Position numbers and translations under genes: made by a program. This document shows positions 1-9,503 of a DNA stretch of 64,000 bases, piece by piece. The first letter of the stretch is position 1; the number at the start of each line of letters is the position of its first letter. The notes under the pieces were generated by a model. That model saw only the letters and a list, made by a program, of their open reading frames with translations, made no database searches and had not been told where the DNA came from. The DNA is from Candidatus Pantoea gossypiicola (GTDB taxonomy: Bacteria > Pseudomonadota > Gammaproteobacteria > Enterobacterales > Enterobacteriaceae), in NCBI RefSeq assembly GCF_008632075.1, contig NZ_VWVM01000004.1, positions 62,001 through 126,000 on the forward strand. The letters run 5' to 3'.

Positions 1-924
1 CAGTGTCGTTTTATTGCCTTCATGCCGCAGTGGGATTTCCTGAACTATATGGCCGGGCAGAGTGCCCGCTATCCGGCCTTCAGCCTGCTGCAGTCGACTG
101 CCTTCGAATCGCTGATCGAAGAAAATGGCACGGTCAGCGGCGTGACGGCTTCACGCGGCAATCAGCAGTTGCATATCCGCTGCAAACTGGTGGTCGGTGC
201 TGACGGTCGCCATTCGCGCGTACGTGACGCGGCCGGGCTGATCGGACAGGAATTTGGCGCTGCGCGCGATGTTATCTGGTTCCGCTTAAGTAAGCAGCCG
301 CAGGATCCTGAGCTGGGCATGGGGCATAAAGGGCCGAAGCAGAACTTCATTGTTATCGATCGTGGCGACTACTGGCAGTGCGGTCTGACCATTCCGAAAG
401 GGGAGTTTAAGGCGAAACAGGCCGCCGGTCTTGACGCATTTAAAGCAGAGGTGGCGGCGGTGTCGCCTTTTGAGTCAACGCGTATGACGGAAATCAAGAG
501 CTGGGAGGCGTTTAAGCTGCTGTCGATAAAAATTGACCGGCTGGATAAGTGGGCGAAACCTGGCGTGCTCTGCATTGGTGATGCTGCGCATGCCATGTCG
601 CCGATTGGCGGGGTTGGCGTCAATCTGGCTATTCAGGATGCGGTGGCGACGGCGAATCTCCTTACCGCCCCTCTGAAAAGCGGTGAGCTGCAGCTGCGCG
701 ATCTGGAAAAAGTGCAGAAGCGCCGTCAGTTCCCCACTGTCGCCACGCAGTTTCTGCAGATTAAAATGAGCCGCAACAAAGCCAGAAGAAAAGCTGCGGG
801 CAGCAGTAAAGTTCCGGCGATTATCCGTCGCCTGCCGTTTCTGCGTTTTGTGCTGGGCCGCCTGATCGGTCTTGGCTTCAGGACGGAGACACCGCAGGTT
901 GCACGCATGAAAGAAGAGCGTTAA
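1..924 (+). CDS. FAD-dependent aromatic-type monooxygenase (5' end outside window)
   Basis: The frame is open from base 1, upstream of the first Met (base 22), so the N-terminal Rossmann GxGxxG part lies outside the window. Visible family marks of class A flavin monooxygenases (PHBH/UbiH type) are the DG motif GADGRHSR at about residue 66 of the visible part and the flavin ribityl-binding motif GDAAHAMSPIGGVG at about residue 193. Such enzymes use FAD, NAD(P)H and O2 to hydroxylate small, often aromatic, substrates in the cytosol. The C-terminus is basic (K/R-rich). The substrate cannot be inferred, since no pathway neighbours are visible. The next gene on this strand starts 152 bp downstream and is unrelated. 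Confidence 0.85.
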   Translation, partial: QCRFIAFMPQWDFLNYMAGQSARYPAFSLLQSTAFESLIEENGTVSGVTASRGNQQLHIRCKLVVGADGRHSRVRDAAGLIGQEFGAARDVIWFRLSKQPQDPELGMGHKGPKQNFIVIDRGDYWQCGLTIPKGEFKAKQAAGLDAFKAEVAAVSPFESTRMTEIKSWEAFKLLSIKIDRLDKWAKPGVLCIGDAAHAMSPIGGVGVNLAIQDAVATANLLTAPLKSGELQLRDLEKVQKRRQFPTVATQFLQIKMSRNKARRKAAGSSKVPAIIRRLPFLRFVLGRLIGLGFRTETPQVARMKEER

Positions 925-969
925 ATGATTTCGACAGCGATCAGATATCGTGCGACACTGTTTCGCTGT

Positions 970-996
970 GAAAGTACTGTCAGATTGAGCCGCTAT
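970..996 (+). promoter_or_regulatory. FliA (sigma-28)-like promoter for the GAF-EAL gene
   Basis: GAAAGTAC (970-977) and GCCGCTAT (989-996) are separated by exactly 11 bases. The sigma-28 consensus is TAAAGTTT-N11-GCCGATAA, so matches are 5/8 and 6/8. It lies about 80 bp upstream of the GTG start at 1077. The match is partial, but it becomes more credible because other c-di-GMP and chemotaxis genes in the window carry similar elements. Confidence 0.35.
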
Positions 997-1076
997 TTAT
1001 CTGATAATTGGGCGCTAATTGAGCATTGTTAAGCTAAATTTATTTCGATTTTTGCGCCTGCATAGGAGAGGTTTCA

Positions 1077-2849
1077 GTGCATAACGAGCAAAATGGCAGC
1101 GACGTAAAACGTCTGAGCGCGATCAAAGCACTTCTGTCACCGGATGAAGCCCGGGATAAAGTGCTGGCGAGATTCGTGAATCTCGCCAGTCAGGTGCTGG
1201 GTATTTCGGGCAGCTTCATTTCGATTATTGACGATCATAATCAATACATTAAAGCGTCACGGAATTTCGATCTTAAACAATCAACTCGTGATGAGTCTCT
1301 CTGCCGCCACGTCGTGGATGGTGAGGGGCACCTGGTAGTGGTTGACACCTTACTGGATGAGCGCTTTGTCACGCACCCGTTTGTAAAAGGCGCTCCGCAT
1401 ATTCGTTTCTATGCGGGCGTTTCGCTGCAGAATATCGACGGCGCGATGCTGGGCACGCTCTGCGTGACCGACACGCAGCCACATCCTTTTGCAGATGAGA
1501 AACTCGCCACGCTACGCTCACTGGCGACGCTGGTGACTTCTTTTCTGGATGCCTGGAACAACGCAGGTTTTGCCGATGTCATAACGCACCTGCCAAATCG
1601 CCCAAAGCTGATTCGTGATATTCAGCAACTGACCGTTACCGCGCCCCACAGCCGTTTTCGCCTGATCCTGATTGACTGCCTCGATATCATTCGCGCGTAT
1701 GAGCTTTCCCGCGCGGTGGGCATTGCGCCGATGGAAAAATTGCTCAGACAGATGGCTCAGGATGTGGCACACCGGCTCAATCTGTCTGAGAGCGAGGCGC
1801 TCTACTCATTCGCTCCTGGCCGTTTCGCCATTGTTCAGCCTTACTCAGGTCGTTATTCAGCGCATAACATGATCGATCTGTTTAAAGGCATGCGGGCCGA
1901 CCTGGCGGAAAATATCACGCTCGACCTGGATGTCTTTACCGGCGAAACAGAGTTTGTACCTGAACAGATGGATGCCAACGAAACGGTGCGTCAGGCCGTC
2001 AGCGCGTTACATGAAGCGATTGATGAGAATATCAGTGCGATGTCGTTTGACGAGAGTTACGACTCTCGGCGCACTGATGACTTTATGATCATGAACGATC
2101 TGGCTCAGGCGCTAAAGAAAGATGAAGAGCTCTATCTCGCCTGGCAGCCCAAAGTGTGTCTCAAAACCGGTAAAACGGTCGGGCTGGAGGCGCTGATACG
2201 CTGGAATCACCCTGAGCGGGGTGAGCTTTTCCCATCAGAATTTATTCCGTTAGCTGGCAAAACCAACCTGATCTCCGATTTGACCAACTGGGTTATCGAT
2301 CACGCTGTTGAGCAACTGGCGCGCTGGAATCGTGAGTACGACCTGATTCCGGTCTCGATCAACGTCAGTGAGCGCGACTTTGCCAGGCCCGATTTTGCCG
2401 ATCAGCTGGTGGCGAAATTAGCGGCAGCGCAGTTACCTAACTCGATTATGGGTATCGAGTGTCTGGAGAATGAGCTGATCACCAAAAGTGATGTGGCGAT
2501 CAAAGGGCTGGAAGCGCTGAAATCACACGGCTTTATGATCTCACTGGATGATTTCGGCACTGGCTACAGCAATATCAGTTACCTGCAGGATATCCCGCTG
2601 GATGTGATTAAGATCGACCGATCGCTGATCTCGCGTATGGGCGAGGACGACGCATCTAAAATCATCGTCAGATGCATTATCCAAATGCTCAAAGAGCTGA
2701 ATTACACCGTACTGGCCGAAGGTGTGGAAGCAGAAGCCACGCTGGGACTGCTGAAAACCTACGGCTGCGATCAGATTCAGGGCTACTTCTTTTCAAAACC
2801 GCTGCCAGCCAGCGACATTGAACACTGGCTTTATCAGAAGTCACGCTAG
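1077..2849 (+). CDS. GAF-GGDEF(degenerate)-EAL cyclic-di-GMP phosphodiesterase
   Basis: A 590-aa cytosolic protein starting at GTG with AGGAGAG placed 7 bases upstream. Order of domains: GAF sensor (about residues 20-155), a degenerate GGDEF domain (about 165-320) in which the signature is replaced by APGRF (residues 246-250), and a C-terminal EAL domain (about 345-585). The EAL domain keeps the residues expected for catalysis: EALIRW (Glu371), SINVS, IECLENE, DDFGTGYS, IKIDRS, AEGVE and QGYFFSKP. It is therefore probably an active phosphodiesterase that degrades c-di-GMP, with the GAF domain sensing an unknown ligand and the dead GGDEF domain perhaps binding GTP. It is monocistronic, with a hairpin just after the stop. 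Confidence 0.9.
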   Translation: MHNEQNGSDVKRLSAIKALLSPDEARDKVLARFVNLASQVLGISGSFISIIDDHNQYIKASRNFDLKQSTRDESLCRHVVDGEGHLVVVDTLLDERFVTHPFVKGAPHIRFYAGVSLQNIDGAMLGTLCVTDTQPHPFADEKLATLRSLATLVTSFLDAWNNAGFADVITHLPNRPKLIRDIQQLTVTAPHSRFRLILIDCLDIIRAYELSRAVGIAPMEKLLRQMAQDVAHRLNLSESEALYSFAPGRFAIVQPYSGRYSAHNMIDLFKGMRADLAENITLDLDVFTGETEFVPEQMDANETVRQAVSALHEAIDENISAMSFDESYDSRRTDDFMIMNDLAQALKKDEELYLAWQPKVCLKTGKTVGLEALIRWNHPERGELFPSEFIPLAGKTNLISDLTNWVIDHAVEQLARWNREYDLIPVSINVSERDFARPDFADQLVAKLAAAQLPNSIMGIECLENELITKSDVAIKGLEALKSHGFMISLDDFGTGYSNISYLQDIPLDVIKIDRSLISRMGEDDASKIIVRCIIQMLKELNYTVLAEGVEAEATLGLLKTYGCDQIQGYFFSKPLPASDIEHWLYQKSR

Positions 2850-2856
2850 TCAACCC

Positions 2857-2878
2857 GCCCGCAGCATCCGCTGCGGGC
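2857..2878. terminator. Hairpin between convergent genes
   Basis: A 9-bp perfect inverted repeat (GCCCGCAGC / GCTGCGGGC) with a 4-base loop lies between the convergent GAF-EAL and thiY genes. There is no clear T tract on either strand, so termination efficiency is uncertain. Confidence 0.5.
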
Positions 2879-2885
2879 GCGCTTA

Positions 2886-3833
2886 TCACTCACTGCCGAT
2901 AGCGTAACGCTCAACCGGCGTAATGTGTTTAATCAGCTTGTTATCAAACAAAAATTGCTCATAAGTCTGATAGCGTGCGCGATCCAGTTTTGCCGGATCG
3001 GCGGCGAACAGCGGCAGCGTGGCCTGCCATGCCTGATGATTTAGTGGTGTGTTCAGCTCCGGATGCGCCTGTGCAAATGCCTGCCAGCTCTCTTCAGAAT
3101 GTGCCTGCAACTGTGCATTTCCCTTCTTCAGTGCCCGCAGAAATTTTTTAATTTTCGCCGAATGCGCCTCATCACGGTTAGCAACGATTATCAGCTCGTC
3201 ATAGGCCGGCACGCCATAATCCTCGACGTTCCATACCACCGGATCGTTGCCAGCAAGTTTCATTTCCAGTGCTTCGATATTGCGATAGCCGCCAATGACC
3301 GCATCAACCTGTCCGGTCATCAGAGCGCTGGTGAGCTGAAAATTGACGTTAACCCGCTTTACCTGATCGGCCTTAATGCCGTCATGGCTCAGCATGGTCG
3401 CCAGCGTTGCTTCTTCAATGCCGCTGACTGAATAGCCAATGCGTTTTCCTTTTAAATCCGCTGGTTTTTTCACCGCTTTGTCCAGCGTTATCAGCGTATT
3501 CAGCGGCGTATTAATCAGCGTGCCCACCCGCACCAGCGGCAGACCCTGGTCGGCGAAGAAATGCAGCTGCGGCTGATACGTTAGCGCTAAGTCCGCCTGC
3601 TTAGCGGCCACCAGACGCGGCGGTAGCGCGGGGTCGGAAGGCGGCACAATGTTAACCTCCAGACCCTCAGCGGCAAACGCACCGGTCTGCTGAGCCACCA
3701 TAATGGGTGCATGATCGGGGTTGATATACCAGTCGAGCACCAGCGTCAGTTTTTCCATCGCCTGAGTCTGTGAGGTTAAGGCAGCGCTGAACAGCAGGAC
3801 AATCAGGGGCGTTTTAGTCATAGGTTTTCTCAT
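2886..3833 (-). CDS. thiY: ABC transporter substrate-binding protein for thiamine pyrimidine precursor (ThiY)
   Basis: A 315-aa NMT1/THI5-like periplasmic binding protein. The N-terminus has a Sec signal peptide (basic start, hydrophobic PLIVLLFSAALTS, cleavage near TQA). The mature part opens LTLVLDWYINPDHAP, typical of ThiY/NMT1 proteins that bind N-formyl-4-amino-5-aminomethyl-2-methylpyrimidine (FAMP) or HMP. It is the last gene of the riboswitch-controlled order tenA-thiZ-thiX-thiY, 11 bp after thiX. An in-frame Met five codons later (3821) is an alternative start. Delivery of the pyrimidine to ThiXZ for salvage by TenA is family knowledge; the exact ligand is inference. Confidence 0.88.
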   Translation of the reverse strand: MRKPMTKTPLIVLLFSAALTSQTQAMEKLTLVLDWYINPDHAPIMVAQQTGAFAAEGLEVNIVPPSDPALPPRLVAAKQADLALTYQPQLHFFADQGLPLVRVGTLINTPLNTLITLDKAVKKPADLKGKRIGYSVSGIEEATLATMLSHDGIKADQVKRVNVNFQLTSALMTGQVDAVIGGYRNIEALEMKLAGNDPVVWNVEDYGVPAYDELIIVANRDEAHSAKIKKFLRALKKGNAQLQAHSEESWQAFAQAHPELNTPLNHQAWQATLPLFAADPAKLDRARYQTYEQFLFDNKLIKHITPVERYAIGSE

Positions 3834-3844
3834 CAGTAGGGTCG

Positions 3845-4600
3845 TCAGTGTGGCTCGGGAGTCCAGGTAATCAGGCGGCGAAGCAGAAGATCGATAATCA
3901 GCCAGAGTGTCAGCGTCATCAGCACCAGAATAAACAGGGCGGCGAAACAGAGGTCGCTCTGCATCCGGGCGTTGGCATTCAGCATCACGTAGCCCAGCCC
4001 TTCAGCCGATCCGACCCATTCACCAATGATGGCACCGATCGGCGCGACGGCCGCTGCCATCCGTAAGCCCGAACCCAGGGCAGGCAGTGCGGCTAACAGC
4101 CGGACATGACGCAGTTGTGCTATGCGTGAAGCGCCCATCGTGCGAGCCAGATCGAGATAGCCGGGTGTTGCGCGACGCAGGCCATCAAAAAAAGCGGAGG
4201 TTACAGGAAAGAAGATCACCAGTACCGCCATTGCGACTTTGGCGCTCATGCCAAAGCCAAACCAGAGCACCAATAGCGGTGCGAGGGCAAATACCGGAAT
4301 CGCCTGGCTGGTGATCACCAGCGGCATCATCCAGCGCTGTAACCACGGCGAAAAGGTCATGCCCAGTGCCAGCATCGCGCCCAGCAGCACGCCGAGGGCC
4401 ATACCGCTGAGGATTTCAGTCAGGGTAATCAGGCTGTGATGGCTCAGATAGTCAGCGTTGTCCCACAGTGCGCTAGCAACCGCAGCGGGCGAGGGCAGCA
4501 GAAAGGCCGGAACGGAAGTAAGTGTGGCGAGCCACCACAGCGCAATCAATCCGGCAGAGAGCATGACTCCACGGCGAAGCGCGGCGAAACGTAATCTCAT
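3845..4600 (-). CDS. thiX: ABC transporter permease, thiamine pyrimidine uptake (ThiX)
   Basis: A 251-aa BPD-type (SsuC/TauC-like) inner-membrane permease with about six hydrophobic segments. The cytoplasmic coupling (EAA-like) loop lies around RTMGASRIAQLRHVRLLAALP, just before GSGLRMAAAVAPIGAIIGEW. It overlaps thiZ by 4 bp (3' end of thiZ at 4597), indicating translational coupling. It pairs with the ATPase ThiZ and binding protein ThiY to import the pyrimidine precursor used by TenA. Confidence 0.88.
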   Translation of the reverse strand: MRLRFAALRRGVMLSAGLIALWWLATLTSVPAFLLPSPAAVASALWDNADYLSHHSLITLTEILSGMALGVLLGAMLALGMTFSPWLQRWMMPLVITSQAIPVFALAPLLVLWFGFGMSAKVAMAVLVIFFPVTSAFFDGLRRATPGYLDLARTMGASRIAQLRHVRLLAALPALGSGLRMAAAVAPIGAIIGEWVGSAEGLGYVMLNANARMQSDLCFAALFILVLMTLTLWLIIDLLLRRLITWTPEPH

Positions 4601-5337
4601 CCGCCCAGCCTGCTTAGCTGCTTCAGCAAAGTGGCCTGACTCTGGATCACGCTGATGTCGTCTGCTGCCCGTGGTGGCAGGCCCCGGAGTGGCGGGCAGG
4701 TATCAATGCCTGCTGCACCCATTACCAGCAGGTGATGACTGAGGCGACAGGCTTCCGCGGCATCATGAGTGATCAGCAGCACGGTATGACCGACCAGCAC
4801 CTCTGCCGCCAGGGTCTGGATCTGTGTCCGGGTCAGTGCATCCAGCGCGGAGAAAGGCTCATCCATCAGCACAATCGGCTGACGGGTGTAGAGGGTACGC
4901 GCCAGCGCTACTCGCTGACGCATCCCGCCCGAAAGCGTCGCGGGTCGCGCACGGGCACAGTGGCTCAGTCCCACCCGTGCCAGCAGATGCTGCGCCAGGT
5001 CGCGATCGGCTTTCTTACCTTTCAGACGGCTGGCGAGGCAGACGTTCTGTTCCACCGTCAGCCACGGATAGAGCAAATCCTGTTGCCCCATCCAGGCGAT
5101 GCGTCCGGCCAGCGGCAGACCATCGCTGCCGTTAATCTGTCCCGAAGTGGGCGGCGTCAGACCGGCAATCACCCGCATCAGGCTGCTTTTACCTACGCCG
5201 CTGGCACCCAGCAAAGCGGTAAATGCACCGCCGACGATATCCAGATTAAGCTCGCTGAACAAGGGCCGCTGATCCAGCGTCAGGCAGAGCTGGCGAACGG
5301 AAATACCCGGAGGCACGGCATCGTTCAACGGCCTCAT
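4597..5337 (-). CDS. thiZ: ABC transporter ATP-binding protein, thiamine pyrimidine uptake (ThiZ)
   Basis: A 246-aa ABC ATPase with Walker A GASGVGKSS, signature LSGGMRQRVALAR, Walker B IVLMDEP followed by FSALDALTR, and the H-loop ITHDAAEA. The domain arrangement resembles SsuB/TauB nutrient importers. Start ATG overlaps the tenA stop (ATGA), and its own 3' end overlaps thiX by 4 bp, so all three cytoplasmic or membrane genes are translationally coupled. Assigned ThiZ by operon context (TPP riboswitch, TenA, NMT1-type binding protein). Confidence 0.88.
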   Translation of the reverse strand: MRPLNDAVPPGISVRQLCLTLDQRPLFSELNLDIVGGAFTALLGASGVGKSSLMRVIAGLTPPTSGQINGSDGLPLAGRIAWMGQQDLLYPWLTVEQNVCLASRLKGKKADRDLAQHLLARVGLSHCARARPATLSGGMRQRVALARTLYTRQPIVLMDEPFSALDALTRTQIQTLAAEVLVGHTVLLITHDAAEACRLSHHLLVMGAAGIDTCPPLRGLPPRAADDISVIQSQATLLKQLSRLGG

Positions 5338-6035
5338 GAGCTGACCCGCAGACAGTCAGCGTGATTAAGACCCATCTGCCAGAATGCGGCTTCCAGCCGG
5401 GTTGCGGTAGTAAAAATCTCCGACAGTGAGTTGATACGTTGTTCACCGGCGCGCTGCTGGGCCAGGGTTTCAAACAGCAACAGTGAGGAACCTACGCCCG
5501 CCAGGTAGGATTCATCGCCGTAATTCTCAATCCATGCGGCGTAAGGATTCCCCTCTAAGCGGGTCGCCGGATCGTCCAGCAGCCTCAGGCCGATTTCTGC
5601 ATAACCGGCGACGCACGGCATCAGCGCCGTCATCAGCTCCAGCACATCTCCGGTGTGACCCACGTCCAGCACGTAACGGGTATAGTTGATTGTTTCCGTT
5701 GCCTCAGGTTCGCCTGCAACCGCCTCTTCGCTGATGCCCCATTGCTGGCAGTAAGCGAGATGCAGCGGCAGTTCGCTGACAATGGCGTTCAGCGATGCCG
5801 TCGCGCTGCGTAACGCAGCCGGTTCAGAGAGTTTACTGATCAACAGGCCCCACGCACGGGCGAAGTGCAGCAGGAAAAGATAATCCTGGGTGAGATAGTG
5901 GCGGAAAGCGGCGGGTGGCAGCGTACCCTGACCGAGCTGCTGCACAAAATTGTGTCTGACATAATCGTGCCATTGCGTGCCCGCCTGCTGGCGCAGACGT
6001 CCATAAAAGCCGGTTTTGAAAAGCGGATGTAACAT
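5334..6035 (-). CDS. tenA: Thiaminase II / aminopyrimidine aminohydrolase (TenA)
   Basis: A 233-aa TenA-family protein from the ATG at 6035, preceded by GGAG (6041-6044). A longer in-frame reading up to 6173 must be rejected because it translates the riboswitch itself. Family marks: HYLTQDYLFLLHFARAW near the start, SELPLHLAYC, the cysteine in LMPCVAGYAEIG (equivalent to the catalytic Cys of Bacillus TenA) and the C-terminal acidic residue in RLEAAFW. TenA hydrolyses aminopyrimidine derived from degraded thiamine to HMP, feeding salvage of the pyrimidine moiety. It is the first gene of the operon and its ribosome site is enclosed in a hairpin. Confidence 0.92.
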   Translation of the reverse strand: MLHPLFKTGFYGRLRQQAGTQWHDYVRHNFVQQLGQGTLPPAAFRHYLTQDYLFLLHFARAWGLLISKLSEPAALRSATASLNAIVSELPLHLAYCQQWGISEEAVAGEPEATETINYTRYVLDVGHTGDVLELMTALMPCVAGYAEIGLRLLDDPATRLEGNPYAAWIENYGDESYLAGVGSSLLLFETLAQQRAGEQRINSLSEIFTTATRLEAAFWQMGLNHADCLRVSS

Positions 6036-6036
6036 A

Positions 6037-6060
6037 GGATCTCCAGTAGCAGGGAGATCC
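6037..6060 (-). promoter_or_regulatory. Ribosome-site-sequestering hairpin in the tenA leader
   Basis: On the minus strand GGATCTCC (6060-6053) and GGAGATCC (6044-6037) form a perfect 8-bp stem with an 8-base loop. The second arm contains the GGAG Shine-Dalgarno of tenA, two bases before the ATG. This is the expected expression platform of a translational-type TPP riboswitch. A second inverted repeat, GGCAGAT/ATCTGCC (6100-6115), overlaps the 3' strand of the aptamer P1 helix by two bases and could be the switching helix. Confidence 0.7.
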
Positions 6061-6113
6061 GGGCATACGGTCTGGAACAGGGGATAGAGCAGGAGATGAG
6101 GCAGATAAATCTG

Positions 6114-6200
6114 CCGACCCGTCCCTTCGCTGGCATGACCCAGATCAGGTTCAAAGGGTTCGGCTTGCGCCATCTCAGCCCATTACAGGACACCCCTCGG
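6114..6200 (-). promoter_or_regulatory. TPP riboswitch (THI element)
   Basis: Read on the minus strand, the segment contains the conserved THI-box blocks GAGGGGTGTCC, GGGCTGAGAT, ACCCTTTGAACCTGATCTGG and GTCATGCCAGCGAAGGGA in the right order and spacing. Closing helix P1 pairs CCGA (6200-6197) with TCGG (6117-6114). It lies directly upstream of tenA-thiZXY, fitting repression of precursor uptake and salvage when thiamine pyrophosphate is plentiful. Confidence 0.95.
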
Positions 6201-6208
6201 AGGCATTT

Positions 6209-6237
6209 GTTATACGACAATTATTGCCGGAGCACAA
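6209..6237 (-). promoter_or_regulatory. Putative sigma-70 promoter of the tenA-thiZXY operon
   Basis: On the minus strand TTGTGC (6237-6232), a 17-base spacer and TATAAC (6214-6209) lie just upstream of the riboswitch. The -10 is 5/6, the -35 is weak, and placement and spacing are right. Confidence 0.5.
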
Positions 6238-6312
6238 TGTATGCGTGAGCGTTCTGCTCCGGCACGGCTGATGCGGGACAGGTCATTCAGAGATGACTTT
6301 TATGTGACAATG

Positions 6313-7761
<1,449 letters not shown>

Positions 7762-7779
7762 TCAGCGTGACCCTTTCCT

Positions 7780-9246
7780 TTAGTGGCTATTAATCGCGTT
7801 GGTGCGTTCAGTAACCGGCGCAGATTGCGCGGCGGTCGCGGATTCGGATTTCGTTTCAGTTTCCGCTTCAGGAATATCTTCAAACCCTAACAGCAGCGTC
7901 AGCACAAATGACAGCACGACAGACAACACCATGACCGCGCCGACCCAGACGATACTCATGGGATTGCTGGGGTCAAAAAACTGGACGCTGGTAAACAGGC
8001 CGGGAGAGGCCATTGAGTGGCTGGCCAGCCCGCCAATGCCCGCGACCGCGCCGCAGATAAAACCGCTGATCAGACAGGCAATCAGCGGACGTTTCAGACG
8101 AATCGCCACACCATACAGCGCCGGTTCAGAAATACCGGCGATAATGGCTGAAGCCGCCGCTGCCAGCGCCGTCTGGCGCAGTTCACGGTTTTTTGTGCGA
8201 AACGCCACCGCCAGCGACGACCCGCCCAGCGACAGGTTGGCACCAATCTCTGACGGCATGACCATGCCCTCTTTGCCGGTTTCGGCAATGGTCTGGATGA
8301 TGGTCGGTGTGAACACACGATGCATCCCGGTCATCACCAGCAGCGGCCAGATGGCACCCATAATCGCGACGGAAAGCCAGCCAAGATAGCCATGCACGGT
8401 GTAAACCAGCGCGGAAATACCGCTACCGATCCAGATGCCAATCGGGCCAATCAGCACAATCGCAATAGGGGCAGCAATCAGCACAATCAGCATCGGTTTC
8501 AGGAAGTTCTTCGTAACGGCGGGTGTAATACGGTCTACGCCGCGCTCAATGTGGGAGAGAATCCAGGTCATCACCAGTGCCGGGATCACCGTGTAGGTAT
8601 ATTTCACCGCCGTCACCGGAATGAAGGCGAACTCGACCGGCTGACCCTGCGCCGCTTTTGCCATCAGCTCTACAAAATTGGGGTGAACCAGGACACCCGC
8701 AATGGCGATTGCCAGCGACATATTGGTTTTGAATTTCAGCGCCGCAGAGGCGGCCACCATAATCGGCAGGAAGAAGAATGCGCCGTCGCCAATCACGTTG
8801 AGGATCACCAGCGTTGACGAGCCTTTCTCAAACACGCCAGCCATATCCAGGATCATCGCCAGCAGCTTCACCATCGATCCGCCAATAATCGCCGGGATGA
8901 GTGGTGACATGGTACCCACAAGCGCATCCAGAATGCCCGCGCCGATGCCTCGCAGGGTAATTTTGCGCTTCACCGGTTCAGTGGTTACCCCACCGGGCGA
9001 TCCCAGTGCCAGTACCGCCTGATAAGCCTGAGAAACGTTATTACCAATGATCACCTGGCACTGCGTGTCGTTGTGTACCACGCCCATCACACCTTTAATC
9101 GCTTTAAGGCGAAGATAGTCGACCTGAGTTTCATCTTTCACCACAAACCGCAGACGCGTCATACAGTGAGTGACAGCTTCAATATTGGTGAGGCCGCCTA
9201 GCGCATCGACAATGGCGCGTGACACCTCGGCATAGTTCATGGGCAT
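7780..9246 (-). CDS. ascF: PTS beta-glucoside transporter subunit IIBC (AscF)
   Basis: A 488-aa protein with an N-terminal EIIB domain (phosphorylatable Cys in VTHCMTRLRF at about residue 28) followed by an EIIC membrane domain with about ten hydrophobic segments. There is no C-terminal EIIA domain: after the last helix only a short Glu/Thr/Ser-rich tail (about 35 aa) remains. This matches AscF rather than BglF, and phosphate would have to come from another IIA such as Crr. Start may be the ATG at 9246 or the second Met at 9240. The promoter region contains an AscG-type operator and a CRP site. Confidence 0.92.
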   Translation of the reverse strand: MPMNYAEVSRAIVDALGGLTNIEAVTHCMTRLRFVVKDETQVDYLRLKAIKGVMGVVHNDTQCQVIIGNNVSQAYQAVLALGSPGGVTTEPVKRKITLRGIGAGILDALVGTMSPLIPAIIGGSMVKLLAMILDMAGVFEKGSSTLVILNVIGDGAFFFLPIMVAASAALKFKTNMSLAIAIAGVLVHPNFVELMAKAAQGQPVEFAFIPVTAVKYTYTVIPALVMTWILSHIERGVDRITPAVTKNFLKPMLIVLIAAPIAIVLIGPIGIWIGSGISALVYTVHGYLGWLSVAIMGAIWPLLVMTGMHRVFTPTIIQTIAETGKEGMVMPSEIGANLSLGGSSLAVAFRTKNRELRQTALAAAASAIIAGISEPALYGVAIRLKRPLIACLISGFICGAVAGIGGLASHSMASPGLFTSVQFFDPSNPMSIVWVGAVMVLSVVLSFVLTLLLGFEDIPEAETETKSESATAAQSAPVTERTNAINSH

Positions 9247-9316
9247 GATGGTTCTTCTCTGTAGGGTAAATCGGTTAGCATTTTTATGTTTTTAGCGGCT
9301 GCTATCAGTTAAATAG

Positions 9317-9328
9317 GAAACCGGTTTC
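9317..9328. promoter_or_regulatory. AscG-type operator
   Basis: GAAACCGGTTTC is a perfect 12-bp palindrome with a central CG, the form expected for LacI-family regulators and, from memory, for AscG (TGAAACC/GGTTTCA half sites). It lies 71 bp upstream of the ascF start in the ascF-ascG divergent region. Confidence 0.7.
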
Positions 9329-9389
9329 ACAAAATCATGAAGTGCTTTCTTTGGGCCGACAAGGGGATAAATCAGTCAGATTTATTTTT

Positions 9390-9405
9390 TGTGAACTTCA
9401 TCACT
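9390..9405. promoter_or_regulatory. CRP (cAMP receptor protein) binding site
   Basis: TGTGA-ACTTCA-TCACT matches the CRP core TGTGA-N6-TCACA at 9 of 10 positions. Its location between the AscG operator and ascG indicates catabolite control of the asc genes. Confidence 0.65.
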
Positions 9406-9503
9406 CAGGAGGATCAGGTATCTGCACCAGCAGACAGGGTAAATATTTCCAACATTGAGAGGCTTAGGTAGACTGCAGAGCGATGCAGCGAGGGAAATTC
9501 ACC

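Noticed and set aside
6036..6173. In-frame N-terminal extension of TenA
   Set aside because: It would translate the TPP riboswitch and the ribosome-site hairpin; the family N-terminus begins at 6035 with a good Shine-Dalgarno.
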